DNA of 39,324 nucleotides from Pseudomonadota bacterium (GTDB lineage: Bacteria > Pseudomonadota > Gammaproteobacteria > Steroidobacterales > Steroidobacteraceae): contig CAUJHX010000201.1 in NCBI GenBank assembly GCA_963204795.1, positions 1 through 39,324 on the forward strand. The letters run 5' to 3'. Positions within the stretch are counted from its first letter, which is position 1; each line of letters begins with the position of its first letter. Below, piece after piece: positions 17,407-24,455 of the stretch. The position numbers and the translations under genes are program-made. The notes beneath the pieces are model-generated. The model saw only the letters and a list, made by a program, of their open reading frames with translations. It did not search any database and had not been told where the DNA came from.

Positions 17407-17975
17407 GCTCCCTCTGCCTCACGAAACTGCCGCAGCCAGCTCGCAAATCCGATGGCCGCTATCACGAGATAGGTAAAGTACAGCAGCGCCACCAGCGCGA
17501 GACCCTGGCCTGCGTAGAGCACGCCGAGTGCAGCATCGACGACGATCCAGTAGAGCCAGTTCTCGATGCGTGCGCGTGCTGCGAGCCAGGTCGCAAGCAG
17601 GCTCCCGGCCGTGCACGCGGCATCCAGCGTCGGCTGCGCAGCTTGCGTGTAGCGCACGAGGCCCTGCGACGCGGCAAAGGTCAGCACGGCGACCACGACC
17701 CATGCGGCAAGATGCCATCGCCACGGCCACCAGCCCACCTTCACGTGCCCGCCGGCATCGCGATCGGCACTCCAGCGCCAGAAGCCATAGACCGCCATCG
17801 CCACGTAGAACGCCTGCAGCAGCGCCTGCAATGGCAAGGCAGATCGCATCGACAGCCACGCGAGGCCCGCCGAGGATGCGCCTCCATACACCCAGCACCA
17901 GCGGCTGCGCCGCACGGCCAGCACGACATACACGAGACCCAGCGCGACCGTGATGCCTTCGAGCGGCGAAGTCAT
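17403..17975 (-). CDS. pnuT: PnuC-family inner-membrane vitamin transporter, probably thiamine (PnuT)
   Basis: A hydrophobic protein of 190 residues with six to seven predicted membrane helices. The start is ATG 17975, overlapping the upstream stop by 4 bp; the longer frame to 18065 is a shadow of the YkoF-like gene. PnuC-family features are YGGASSAGLAWLSM and YVAMAVYGFWRWS, with WRW aromatic residues, then RIENWLYWIVVDAALGVLYA and LLYFTYLVIAAIGFASWL. PnuC proteins move nicotinamide riboside, and PnuT and RibM/PnuX relatives move thiamine and riboflavin, by facilitated diffusion coupled to intracellular phosphorylation. The TPP riboswitch at the operon head and the adjacent kinase favour thiamine. 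Confidence 0.86.
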   Translation of the reverse strand: MTSPLEGITVALGLVYVVLAVRRSRWCWVYGGASSAGLAWLSMRSALPLQALLQAFYVAMAVYGFWRWSADRDAGGHVKVGWWPWRWHLAAWVVVAVLTFAASQGLVRYTQAAQPTLDAACTAGSLLATWLAARARIENWLYWIVVDAALGVLYAGQGLALVALLYFTYLVIAAIGFASWLRQFREAEGA

Positions 17976-18217
17976 GCCTCGTAGGGCCCGATCACCTTCA
18001 TGACAAATACAGCTTTCGAGTCGCGCTCGAAGGTCGGGCGCACTTCCGCCTGCAGCGCGGCCCACACCCGCTCGTACGGGCCGAAGATCTGGGTGCTCAG
18101 GCTGTTGGTCACGATCCTGAGATCCGCGTGCCTGTTCAGCCGGTCGATAAAATCCTGGATCGGCGGTATGAACTGCGCATCGAGCGGGTAAAGACTGACT
18201 TCAACACCAATATCCAT
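17972..18217 (-). CDS. YkoF/MTH1187-family thiamine-binding protein, stand-alone
   Basis: A small protein of 81 residues from ATG 18217, preceded by GGAG with 5-nt spacing. A GTG at 18232 overlapping the receptor stop is possible but less likely. The sequence begins MDIGVEVSLYPLDAQFIPPI and contains IVTNSLSTQIFGPYERVWAA and SKAVFVMKVIGPY, the conserved pattern of the DUF77/YkoF ferredoxin-like fold that binds thiamine in Bacillus YkoF and dimerises. It has no signal peptide, so it should be cytoplasmic. In Bacillus, YkoF accompanies the YkoEDC hydroxymethylpyrimidine/thiamine ECF transporter; here it lies between a TonB-dependent receptor and PnuT, overlapping the latter by ATGA. It may buffer incoming thiamine before phosphorylation (inference). 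Confidence 0.86.
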   Translation of the reverse strand: MDIGVEVSLYPLDAQFIPPIQDFIDRLNRHADLRIVTNSLSTQIFGPYERVWAALQAEVRPTFERDSKAVFVMKVIGPYEA

Positions 18218-18228
18218 CAGGGCTCCAG

Positions 18229-20337
18229 TCACTCGAAGTGAAAATCGAGGGTGATGCCGACGAGCCGTCCATCGGCGAGCTGCACGTAACGCCGGTCCGG
18301 AAAATCCGGTGGCTCATTGCCAAAGTAGAATCCGCGCATCGCGTACTGTTCGTCAAAGAGATTGCGCGCGAAAGCCGCGACCGACCAGCGCTCGCGCGCG
18401 TAGCCGACGCGCAGATTCACCACCCTGTAAGGCTGCGACCGCTGGTCATGACTCGTGTCGAAGTAGAAATCGTCGACGCCCTGCAGGTCGGCGCGTGCGA
18501 AGAAACCGGGCGGGCTCTCGTACGCGAGCGTGAGTGAATACTGGTACTTCGGCGCGTGCGCCTGCCCGCGGCCGTCGAGGGCTGCGTCACGCGCAGGATC
18601 GCCGGTGCGATAGCCCAGGTAGGCCGTCTCGAGAAGCCCCAGTGTCGTGGCAACCTTCAGGCGCCGCGTCACCGCCCAATTCGCGCTCGCCTCGAGACCG
18701 TAGTTCCGGCCACGCGCCGCGTTGTCGGTGAAGAACACGTAGGACAACGGATCGCCCGGCACGAGCTGCTGCGACGTCGCGACCTGCTGCGATTCGCGAC
18801 GCATGTAGAAAAACGACGTGCGCGTCGACCAGCGCTCGTCGGGCGCACGCCATGCGAGTCCTGCCTCGGCATTCCACAGCGCTTCCGGCTCGTAGCGGCG
18901 GCGATCCGCGGGCACGGCTGCTCCGATGTTGAATCCACCGGCCTTGTAACCGCGCGCCAGCGTTGCATACCACGTGCGTGTGGCGCTCTCCTCGAACGAA
19001 AGGCTCGCGTGCCCGCCCCACATCGTGTCAACCGGGGCGAACGCACTCGTCTCGCCCGAGAGCACCTCGCGATCGTGGTAATCCGCGTCGCGCCGCTCGG
19101 CACGCGCGCCGAACGACAGCACGGTGCGCCGCGCCGCACGCCAGTCGATCTCGCCGTAGAGCGCGAGGTTCGTGGCGCGATAGTCGCTCGTGAGCAGGCG
19201 GTAGGCCACGCCGCTTTCAGAGTCGCGCTGGTCGTTGCGCTCCCCGACATCGAGCGCATAGGCGCCGGCTATCCAGCCAAAACCGCTATCGTCGGCCGAC
19301 CTCTTCGAGACGAGTCGCAAATCCTCGCTCGTCGAGCGCCGGCGGCGCGCGAAATGGCTCGTGTAGTCGTAGGGCGTGTAAGGACTCCAGGCAGCATCGT
19401 TGCCCCAGTCGCCGTCGAAGCCATAGCCGATCTTCGAGTCGGCATGAGTCGTGACACTGCGCAGCTCGAACGGAGCATCGCCCTTCCAGGCGACATGGAC
19501 GGCGCCCGCTGCCGAGCGCTGCCGGTCGACGCCCGGGTGGTCAGCCAGCGTCACGCGCGAGTTGTCGATCGAGAATGCGTCGTAGCCGTCGTCGATGTCG
19601 ACGAGCATGGCGGTAAAGCCGAGCTCGAGCGCTTCGATGGGTGTCCAGTGCAGCCGAGCGCGGAAAGTATCCTCGTTGTAGCCATTGGTGTCGTCGCGCC
19701 CGAGGAAAGCATTCCTGCGAAAGCCATCGCTCCCGTAGTGATGGGCGACGAGCCGGAATGCTGCATTTCCTGCGTCGTCGATCCTGCCGCCGATCACACC
19801 CCCCCCGCCCCAGGTGCCAAAGTCGCCCGCCGTCGCCTCGCCACGCAGTTCGAATTCCGGCCGCGCGTCACGCGTGCGGATGCTGACGAGGCCCGCGAGC
19901 GCGTTGGCGCCGTAGGCCGTGCCCTGCGGGCCTCGCAGCACTTCGATCTGCTCGACGTCGTAGGTCGTCGCCGGCATGCCAACACCCGAGAAATCGATGT
20001 CGTCGATGAGGAAGCCGACTGAAGGATTCGGTGCGCCCTGATATTGATCAAGCTCGCCGATGCCGCGCAGCTGGAAATACCGCGGCCGCGCCGTGCCCGC
20101 CGACCAGTTGAGATTCGGCACGAGCGGCATCACATCCTCGAAGTGCTGCAGCCCCGCCCGCGCGATCGTCTCTTGTGGCAGAACCGTGACACTGGCGGGA
20201 AGCGCGTCGACGGCAACGTCGCGCAAGCGCGACGTGACGACGAGGACCTCGTCGAGATCCTCTGCCCGGACAGTGGACATGGCGCAGACGAACGCCGTGC
20301 CGACGATGCGTCTGAACTTCCGACAACGGATACTCAT
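18229..20337 (-). CDS. TonB-dependent outer-membrane receptor under TPP riboswitch control
   Basis: A TonB-dependent receptor of 702 residues. It has a signal peptide of about 25 residues with a basic start and likely cleavage after VRA. The TonB box region is DEVLVVTSR. The plug domain includes LPASVTVLPQETIARAGLQH, FQLRGIG and VEQIEVLRGPQGTAYGANAL. The barrel follows and ends in LVGITLDFHFE, so Phe is penultimate instead of last. Because its leader is a TPP riboswitch and a YkoF-like protein, a PnuT-like permease and a kinase are translationally linked downstream, it should import thiamine or a phosphorylated or precursor form across the outer membrane. Rodionov-type comparative genomics has described receptor-PnuT pairings of this sort; specificity here is inferred from context only. 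Confidence 0.9.
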   Translation of the reverse strand: MSIRCRKFRRIVGTAFVCAMSTVRAEDLDEVLVVTSRLRDVAVDALPASVTVLPQETIARAGLQHFEDVMPLVPNLNWSAGTARPRYFQLRGIGELDQYQGAPNPSVGFLIDDIDFSGVGMPATTYDVEQIEVLRGPQGTAYGANALAGLVSIRTRDARPEFELRGEATAGDFGTWGGGGVIGGRIDDAGNAAFRLVAHHYGSDGFRRNAFLGRDDTNGYNEDTFRARLHWTPIEALELGFTAMLVDIDDGYDAFSIDNSRVTLADHPGVDRQRSAAGAVHVAWKGDAPFELRSVTTHADSKIGYGFDGDWGNDAAWSPYTPYDYTSHFARRRRSTSEDLRLVSKRSADDSGFGWIAGAYALDVGERNDQRDSESGVAYRLLTSDYRATNLALYGEIDWRAARRTVLSFGARAERRDADYHDREVLSGETSAFAPVDTMWGGHASLSFEESATRTWYATLARGYKAGGFNIGAAVPADRRRYEPEALWNAEAGLAWRAPDERWSTRTSFFYMRRESQQVATSQQLVPGDPLSYVFFTDNAARGRNYGLEASANWAVTRRLKVATTLGLLETAYLGYRTGDPARDAALDGRGQAHAPKYQYSLTLAYESPPGFFARADLQGVDDFYFDTSHDQRSQPYRVVNLRVGYARERWSVAAFARNLFDEQYAMRGFYFGNEPPDFPDRRYVQLADGRLVGITLDFHFE

Positions 20338-20342
20338 GCCTG

Positions 20343-20428
20343 CTCCCTACGCCGGTATTAGCCGGATCAGGTTCAACGGGTTCGCCACCTGGCGTCTCAG
20401 GCCCCGTACGCGGGGCCACCCCAAGGAT
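20343..20428 (-). ncRNA. TPP riboswitch (THI element) with the ribosome-binding site inside P1
   Basis: Read on the minus strand, all conserved THI-box blocks occur in order. They are TTGGGGTGG, a GGCCCCG/CGGGGCC hairpin, CTGAGA (20400-20395), GAACCC, GAACCTGATC (20374-20365), CCGGCTAATACCGGCG and AGGGA. P1 can form between TCCTT (20427-20423) and AGGGA (20348-20344). AGGGAG is also the only good Shine-Dalgarno sequence for the receptor ATG at 20337, with 5-nt spacing. Binding of TPP, which stabilises P1, would therefore hide the ribosome site directly, with no separate expression platform. A helix CGCC/GGCG between CTGAGA and GAACCC corresponds to the optional P3a. Confidence 0.95.
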
Positions 20429-20437
20429 GTAACGCGT

Positions 20438-20465
20438 ATGTTAGTGGTCGTGCGGCGAAGTGCAA
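20438..20465 (-). promoter_or_regulatory. Candidate promoter for the thiamine operon
   Basis: On the minus strand TTGCAC (20465-20460) and TAACAT (20443-20438) are separated by 16 bp. This would start transcription around 20431, just ahead of the riboswitch aptamer. Both boxes are imperfect, so the call rests mainly on the fitting position. Confidence 0.35.
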
Positions 20466-20483
20466 GTGGCTAGAATTGACGCC

Positions 20484-21383
20484 ATGAGTCGATCACTTGC
20501 CGTGTTTCAGGTCGATGCGTTCACGCGGCAGCGCTTCACCGGCAATCCCGCAGGCGTCGTACTCGGTGCCGATGCGCTCTCGGATGAGGAAATGCTCGCG
20601 ATTGCGCGCGAGCTGAACAACGCCGACACAGCGTTTGTCTCGGCACCCGACAGCGCCGATCACGACCTGCGCGTACGCTTCTTCACACCACGCACCGAAG
20701 CTGCCTTCGTGGCCCATGCGACCGTCGCCGCCCACTACGTCATGTCGCGCCGGCCCGGGCCAAGGCGCCTGCGGCAGAAACAGAAGGCGGGTATCGTGGA
20801 GGTGGAAGTACGCGGCGAGGGAGACGCGCGGCGCATTGCGATACACCAGTCCCCGCCGCCAATCGGCCGCGAGCTCTCGTCGCGCGAGCGGCTCGCCGTG
20901 CTCGACGCACTCGCTCTCTCGAGCGGCGATCTCGACGGCCGCTGCCCGCTGCTGGTTTGCGGCAGCGCCAGTACGCGCCTGATGGTCGGAGTGCGCGGCG
21001 CCGAGCAGTTGCGGCAGTTGAAACCTGATGCCGCCCGCCTCACCACGCTCTCTGCGCAGCTCGGTGCCGCCGGCTATTTCGTGTTCACGCTCGCGCCACA
21101 GGTGTCCGACGTCCTCACGGAGGCACGCATGTTCTGCCCGGCGATCGGCATTCCCGAGGATCCGGTAAGTGGCAACGCCTACGGCATGCTCGGTGCCTAC
21201 CTCGCCGCGCGCGGCCTCGTCGAGCGCAGCGGAGACCGCGCGCAGTTCAGCGGCGCGCAGGGCCACTACCTCAATCGCCCTGGCCGGGTCGATGTGGAGC
21301 TCGATTACGACAATGGCACCGTCGCCTCGCTGCGCGTCGTCGGCGACGCCGTACTCGTCTTCGAGACGAGCCTCAGTCTCTAG
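20484..21383 (+). CDS. PhzF-family isomerase/epimerase
   Basis: A 299-residue protein of the diaminopimelate-epimerase fold, PhzF/YddE family, starting at ATG 20484 (MSRSLAVFQVDAF). The N-terminal half has FTGNPAGVVL, the NNADTAFV segment and FFTPRTEAAFVAHATVAAHY. That last block holds the catalytic Glu; the usual F-A-G-H is F-V-A-H here. The second half has IPEDPVSGNAYGMLGAYLA and FSGAQGHYLNRPGRV. PhzF isomerises a dihydroanthranilate in phenazine synthesis, but most family members, including this one with no phenazine genes nearby, have unknown substrates. TAGAAT at 20471-20476 could be a -10 element that would place the transcript start next to the ATG. A Rieske ferredoxin gene follows at 5 bp. 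Confidence 0.88.
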   Translation: MSRSLAVFQVDAFTRQRFTGNPAGVVLGADALSDEEMLAIARELNNADTAFVSAPDSADHDLRVRFFTPRTEAAFVAHATVAAHYVMSRRPGPRRLRQKQKAGIVEVEVRGEGDARRIAIHQSPPPIGRELSSRERLAVLDALALSSGDLDGRCPLLVCGSASTRLMVGVRGAEQLRQLKPDAARLTTLSAQLGAAGYFVFTLAPQVSDVLTEARMFCPAIGIPEDPVSGNAYGMLGAYLAARGLVERSGDRAQFSGAQGHYLNRPGRVDVELDYDNGTVASLRVVGDAVLVFETSLSL

Positions 21384-21388
21384 CGCCG

Positions 21389-21736
21389 ATGGCAGAGCTG
21401 CGATTCGAGCCGGCTCTCGCGCTCGCGGACCTGCCGCGGGGCAAGATGCGCGCCTGTACGATCGAAGGCCGCAGCGTGCTCCTCTGCCACACGAAGGACG
21501 GCCTGCACGCGGTCGACAACATCTGCACGCACGCCTGGGCGCGACTCGACGAGGGCTGGCTGCGAGGCCACAAGCTCGTCTGCCCGCTGCACGGCGCCGT
21601 GTTCGATGTGCGTGACGGCAAGGTACTGAAGGGGCCGGCGACGGTGCGCCTGCCCGTGCATCGACTGCGCGTGGTCGAGGGGTGTCTGGAAGTCGCGCTT
21701 GATCCGGCGGCACCGCCGCAAGAAATCGAATTCTGA
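21389..21736 (+). CDS. Rieske [2Fe-2S] ferredoxin-like protein
   Basis: A small Rieske protein of 115 residues. The cluster motifs are ICTHAWARLDEGWL (C-x-H) and LVCPLHGAVFDVRDG (C-x2-H), with the final strand KVLKGPATVRLPVHRLRV. It has no signal or membrane segment. This layout matches ferredoxin components of ring-hydroxylating dioxygenases and the NirD-like small subunit group. No oxygenase alpha subunit is nearby, so its partner is unknown. The start is 5 bp after phzF with no clear ribosome site, suggesting coupled translation. It converges on the gamma-carbonic anhydrase gene with a 19-bp gap. Confidence 0.9.
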   Translation: MAELRFEPALALADLPRGKMRACTIEGRSVLLCHTKDGLHAVDNICTHAWARLDEGWLRGHKLVCPLHGAVFDVRDGKVLKGPATVRLPVHRLRVVEGCLEVALDPAAPPQEIEF

Positions 21737-21755
21737 GATCACAATGCGTGCCCTG

Positions 21756-22313
21756 TCAGCTCCCGGCGGCGCTCGCATCGCCGACGCTGCGCGGATCGAC
21801 GTGCAGCGCCCTGCGATATTCGATGCCGCGCGCGCGATAGTTCGCAGCCGCCTGCGCGATCAGCGCCAGTTCCCGTTCGCCCACCTGGCGCACGATGCGC
21901 GCGGGCGCCCCCATGACGAGCGAACCATCCGGGATCTCGCGATCAGGCGGAACGAGTGCGCCCGCGGCGATCACGCAGTGACGGCCGATGCGTGCGCGAT
22001 CGAGCACCATGGCGCCGTTGCCGATCAGCGTTTCGTTGCCAATGGTGCAGCTGTGCAGCAGCGCCCTGTGGCCGATCGTCACACTCCGGCCGATGTGCGT
22101 GGGCGCGCCGGCGTCGGTGTGGATCACCGTGGCATCCTGCACGTTCGTGCCCTCGCCGATTTCGATCCAGTCGCTGTCACCGCGCAGTACCGCGTTGAAC
22201 CACACGCTCGCGTCGCGCCCGAGCCGCACGCTGCCGATGACCTGCGCACCCGGCGCGATGTACCACGCGTCGCCATCGGTCGCCATGCGGCGCTCGCCGA
22301 ACTCGTAGATCAT
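21756..22313 (-). CDS. Gamma-carbonic-anhydrase-family protein (left-handed beta helix)
   Basis: A 185-residue hexapeptide-repeat protein starting at ATG 22313, which overlaps the LysR stop by ATGA; the longer frame to 22688 is a shadow of that gene. Repeats run through VIGSVRLGRDASVWFNAVLR, IEIGEGTNVQD, THIGRSVTIGH and TLIGNGAMVLDRARIG. The three zinc-ligand histidines of the class are in TVIHTDAG, TIGHRALLH and the second His of that stretch. The C-terminal helix is VGERELALIAQAAANYRARG. It resembles YrdA/PaaY proteins, several of which lack strong carbonic anhydrase activity. Coupling to a LysR regulator is unusual for this housekeeping family. Confidence 0.9.
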   Translation of the reverse strand: MIYEFGERRMATDGDAWYIAPGAQVIGSVRLGRDASVWFNAVLRGDSDWIEIGEGTNVQDATVIHTDAGAPTHIGRSVTIGHRALLHSCTIGNETLIGNGAMVLDRARIGRHCVIAAGALVPPDREIPDGSLVMGAPARIVRQVGERELALIAQAAANYRARGIEYRRALHVDPRSVGDASAAGS

Positions 22314-23251
22314 GCAACACCCCGCTTGCGCTGCGTCTCGATCGCCGCACCGCGACCAGCATAATCGAGCAACAGACGCCCCATGAAGTCCGCGAAGACG
22401 CGCACGGCCACCGATTGCCGGGCGCTCGCCGGATAGACGATCGAAGCGACGGCGCCCTCGAGAGCGTAGTCCGCGAGCACTTGCTGCAGGGCGCCGGTGT
22501 TGAGCGACTTCGCCGCATGCAGTTGACTTGTCTGGAAGACACCCGCGCCTGCGAGCCCCGACGTGAGCACGGCCTCCGCGTTGTCGAAAGCAAGCACGCA
22601 ATTCACCCGTTGCTTCACTGGCCCCCTGTCCTTGCGGAAGCGCCACTCGCGCAAGCGCCCCGAGTCGGCAGCGAGATAGCCGATGCATCGATGCGTGGCG
22701 AGGTCCGCGGGCTCGCGCGGGTTGCCGTGCCCGGCGAGGTAGGCAGGCGCTGCGCAGGTGACCCAGCGCGTGACACCGAGCCGTCGCGCGATCAGCCGCC
22801 CGTCGCGAACCGGGCCGAAGCGCAGCGCGACATCGACCTTCTCCTCGAGCAGATCGACGACCCGGTCGTTGAAGCGCACTTCGAGCGTTATCCCCGGGTA
22901 GCGATGCATGAACGCGGGCAGTGCGGGAATCAGCAGGTGCTGGCCGAAGGCCACGGGCACGTCGACCCGCAGCCGCCCCTGCGGGCGTTCGCGGGTGCGC
23001 GATATGGCCTCATCGGCCTGCGCAAGTTCGGCGAGGATGCGGCGGCTGCGCTCGAGGTATTCGGCGCCGTCGTTGCTCAGCGCCACCTTGCGGGTCGTGC
23101 GGTCGAAGAGGCGCACGCCGAGCCGCTTCTCGAGAGCCGCCACCTGCTGGCTCGCCTGGGCGCGCGAGATGCCGAGATCGTCGGCTGCCCGAGTGAAGCT
23201 GCCACGCTCGGCGACACGCACGAAGGTGGCCATGACGGCGAAGCGGTCCAC
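22310..23251 (-). CDS. LysR-family transcriptional regulator
   Basis: A LysR-type regulator of 313 residues with a GTG start at 23251 (VDRFAVMATFVRVAERGSF). The winged HTH occupies about residues 1-60 (FTRAADDLGISRAQASQQVA and LEKRLGVRLFDRTTRKVAL). The effector domain of the periplasmic-binding type II fold starts around residue 90 (GRLRVDVPVAFGQHLLIPAL). The subgroup resembles CrgA/DmlR-like regulators (RFGPVRDGRLIARRLG). It overlaps the gamma-carbonic anhydrase by 4 bp, so the two are likely one transcript. The upstream region contains an inverted repeat fitting a LysR operator. The target cannot be told; the small ORF transcribed divergently is one candidate. Confidence 0.92.
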   Translation of the reverse strand: MDRFAVMATFVRVAERGSFTRAADDLGISRAQASQQVAALEKRLGVRLFDRTTRKVALSNDGAEYLERSRRILAELAQADEAISRTRERPQGRLRVDVPVAFGQHLLIPALPAFMHRYPGITLEVRFNDRVVDLLEEKVDVALRFGPVRDGRLIARRLGVTRWVTCAAPAYLAGHGNPREPADLATHRCIGYLAADSGRLREWRFRKDRGPVKQRVNCVLAFDNAEAVLTSGLAGAGVFQTSQLHAAKSLNTGALQQVLADYALEGAVASIVYPASARQSVAVRVFADFMGRLLLDYAGRGAAIETQRKRGVA

Positions 23252-23256
23252 GCCGA

Positions 23257-23277
23257 TTGTTTAGCAGCGCCAGACAA
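23257..23277. promoter_or_regulatory. Inverted repeat, candidate LysR operator
   Basis: TTGTTT at 23257-23262 and AGACAA at 23272-23277 form an imperfect dyad that includes the T-N11-A pattern used by LysR proteins. It begins 6 bp upstream of the regulator's GTG, where autoregulation is usual. The surrounding bases (23252-23349) are richer in A+T than the flanking genes. Confidence 0.4.
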
Positions 23278-23349
23278 TGATTTCAAGTTTGTCGACTTTT
23301 TCCGCACGCCGTACGGCCGGAAACTGGCGCCGTACACGAAGAGGTCGCC

Positions 23350-23430
23350 ATGTTTCTCTTCCGCAGCCGCTCACCGATACCTGTTATCGCCGCACTCGTC
23401 GTCGCGTCGCTTTTCGCGCTGCTCGCCTGA
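23350..23430 (+). CDS. Putative 26-residue single-span membrane peptide
   Basis: A short frame of ATG 23350 to TGA 23430. The product begins MFLFRSRSPIPVIAALV and then continues as a hydrophobic helix to its end (VASLFALLA). A good ribosome site, AAGAGG at 23339-23344, precedes the ATG by 5 nt. It lies divergent to the LysR gene and its last 47 bp are antisense to the end of the propeller gene. Nothing in it is recognisable. It might be a small membrane peptide or chance, since short hydrophobic frames with a GAGG upstream do arise at random. Confidence 0.35.
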   Translation: MFLFRSRSPIPVIAALVVASLFALLA

Positions 23431-24433
23431 CGGTTTTCTTCTTGCCCACCGCCCGTTTCCTGCCCGCAGCCCGCTTCTTTCGCGGCGCGCGCTTCTGGCC
23501 CGCAAACACCGCGATCCCCGCGAGCGCCCGCGCCTGCCCGGTGCTCGCGGAATGCACGACGGCCCCGGTTGTCAGCGAGACCTTCACGACCTGCCCGGTG
23601 AAAAAACTTCCAGCGTAGGCGAAGCGCCCGTCGGCCGTGATGGCAAGGGTCGCCCAGCCGAAGCCTTCAAGCGGAATCGAGCGCACGGTCTCGCCGCGAC
23701 CGTTGACGATATCGATGCGACCGCCGCGCAGCACGTGGAGCGCACCATCGGGCCCGTATGCCATGCCGAAGAACATTTCCGGGGGTCCCTGAAATGGCGG
23801 CTGAAACGATTGCAGGTCCGGCAACTGGCGATCGTTCGCGAGGTCGTAGCGCATCAGGCGCGGACCCGTCTCCGAGCAATAGACGAGCGTGCGTCCGTCG
23901 GGTGCGAGCGCCGAATGCGTGACACCCAGAAAGCCAGCCATGCCGCCGTGCGTCTGTGTGGCGTACTCGCGCAGCAGCGCACCATCGGCCGAGAAGCGCC
24001 ACACATGACCATCCCCGAAGCGGTCACCGCCCGGAAAGAACGGGATCTTCGTCTTCATGCGGGCCGCGACCTCGGGTCGCACCGCATCGCCCGCGAGATG
24101 CTCGCCGAGCAGGAACGACCCGTCTTTCGCGAAGGTGACATGCGAGAACGCCCGCGTCGGCAACTCGTCGCGGATCTGCACGCGACCGTCCGGATGGATG
24201 TTGAGCACCACGAAGGCGTGTGAATCGAAGGCCCACAGCACGCCGCGCGCGTCGAAGTTGAGCCCGCCGACGAGGTGCGAGGTGGCGCCGAGCCACAATA
24301 CGGCCTTCTGCTTCAGGTTCTTGTCATACTGGATGATGCGACCGCGGCCGGCGTGATCATCGAGCGGATCGTTGAGCTCGGTGGCGCCGACGAACACGTC
24401 ACCCCTGGAAAACGGCTTGAGACTCTCGCTCAT
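23384..24433 (-). CDS. Beta-propeller (SMP-30/NHL-like) protein with Lys/Arg-rich C-terminal tail
   Basis: A 349-residue protein. Residues 1 to about 310 show repeating blade units of the propeller type: GRGRIIQYDKNLKQKAVLWL, GGLNFDARGVLWAFD, DGHVWRFSADGALLREYATQ, THSALAPDGRTLVYCSETG, FGMAYGPDGALHVLRGGRID and LAITADGRFAYAGSF. There is no signal peptide. The last 37 or so residues, after GIAVFAGQ, are almost entirely Lys, Arg and Ala (KRAPRKKRAAG, then RKRAVGKKKTVRR and a run to the end). This resembles bacterial histone-H1-like tails and implies binding to nucleic acid or another polyanion. It starts 22 bp after the cytochrome-porin gene and is probably co-transcribed. The function is unknown; lactonase-like activity is possible from the fold. 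Confidence 0.7.
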   Translation of the reverse strand: MSESLKPFSRGDVFVGATELNDPLDDHAGRGRIIQYDKNLKQKAVLWLGATSHLVGGLNFDARGVLWAFDSHAFVVLNIHPDGRVQIRDELPTRAFSHVTFAKDGSFLLGEHLAGDAVRPEVAARMKTKIPFFPGGDRFGDGHVWRFSADGALLREYATQTHGGMAGFLGVTHSALAPDGRTLVYCSETGPRLMRYDLANDRQLPDLQSFQPPFQGPPEMFFGMAYGPDGALHVLRGGRIDIVNGRGETVRSIPLEGFGWATLAITADGRFAYAGSFFTGQVVKVSLTTGAVVHSASTGQARALAGIAVFAGQKRAPRKKRAAGRKRAVGKKKTVRRAARKATRRRVRR

Positions 24434-24455
24434 ACGACAAGCATAGCGGTTCCGA

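Noticed and set aside
22415-24223. Plus-strand open frame of 602 codons across the LysR and propeller genes
   Set aside because: It crosses two genes on the other strand that have clear domains; the translation is arginine-rich and unlike any family.
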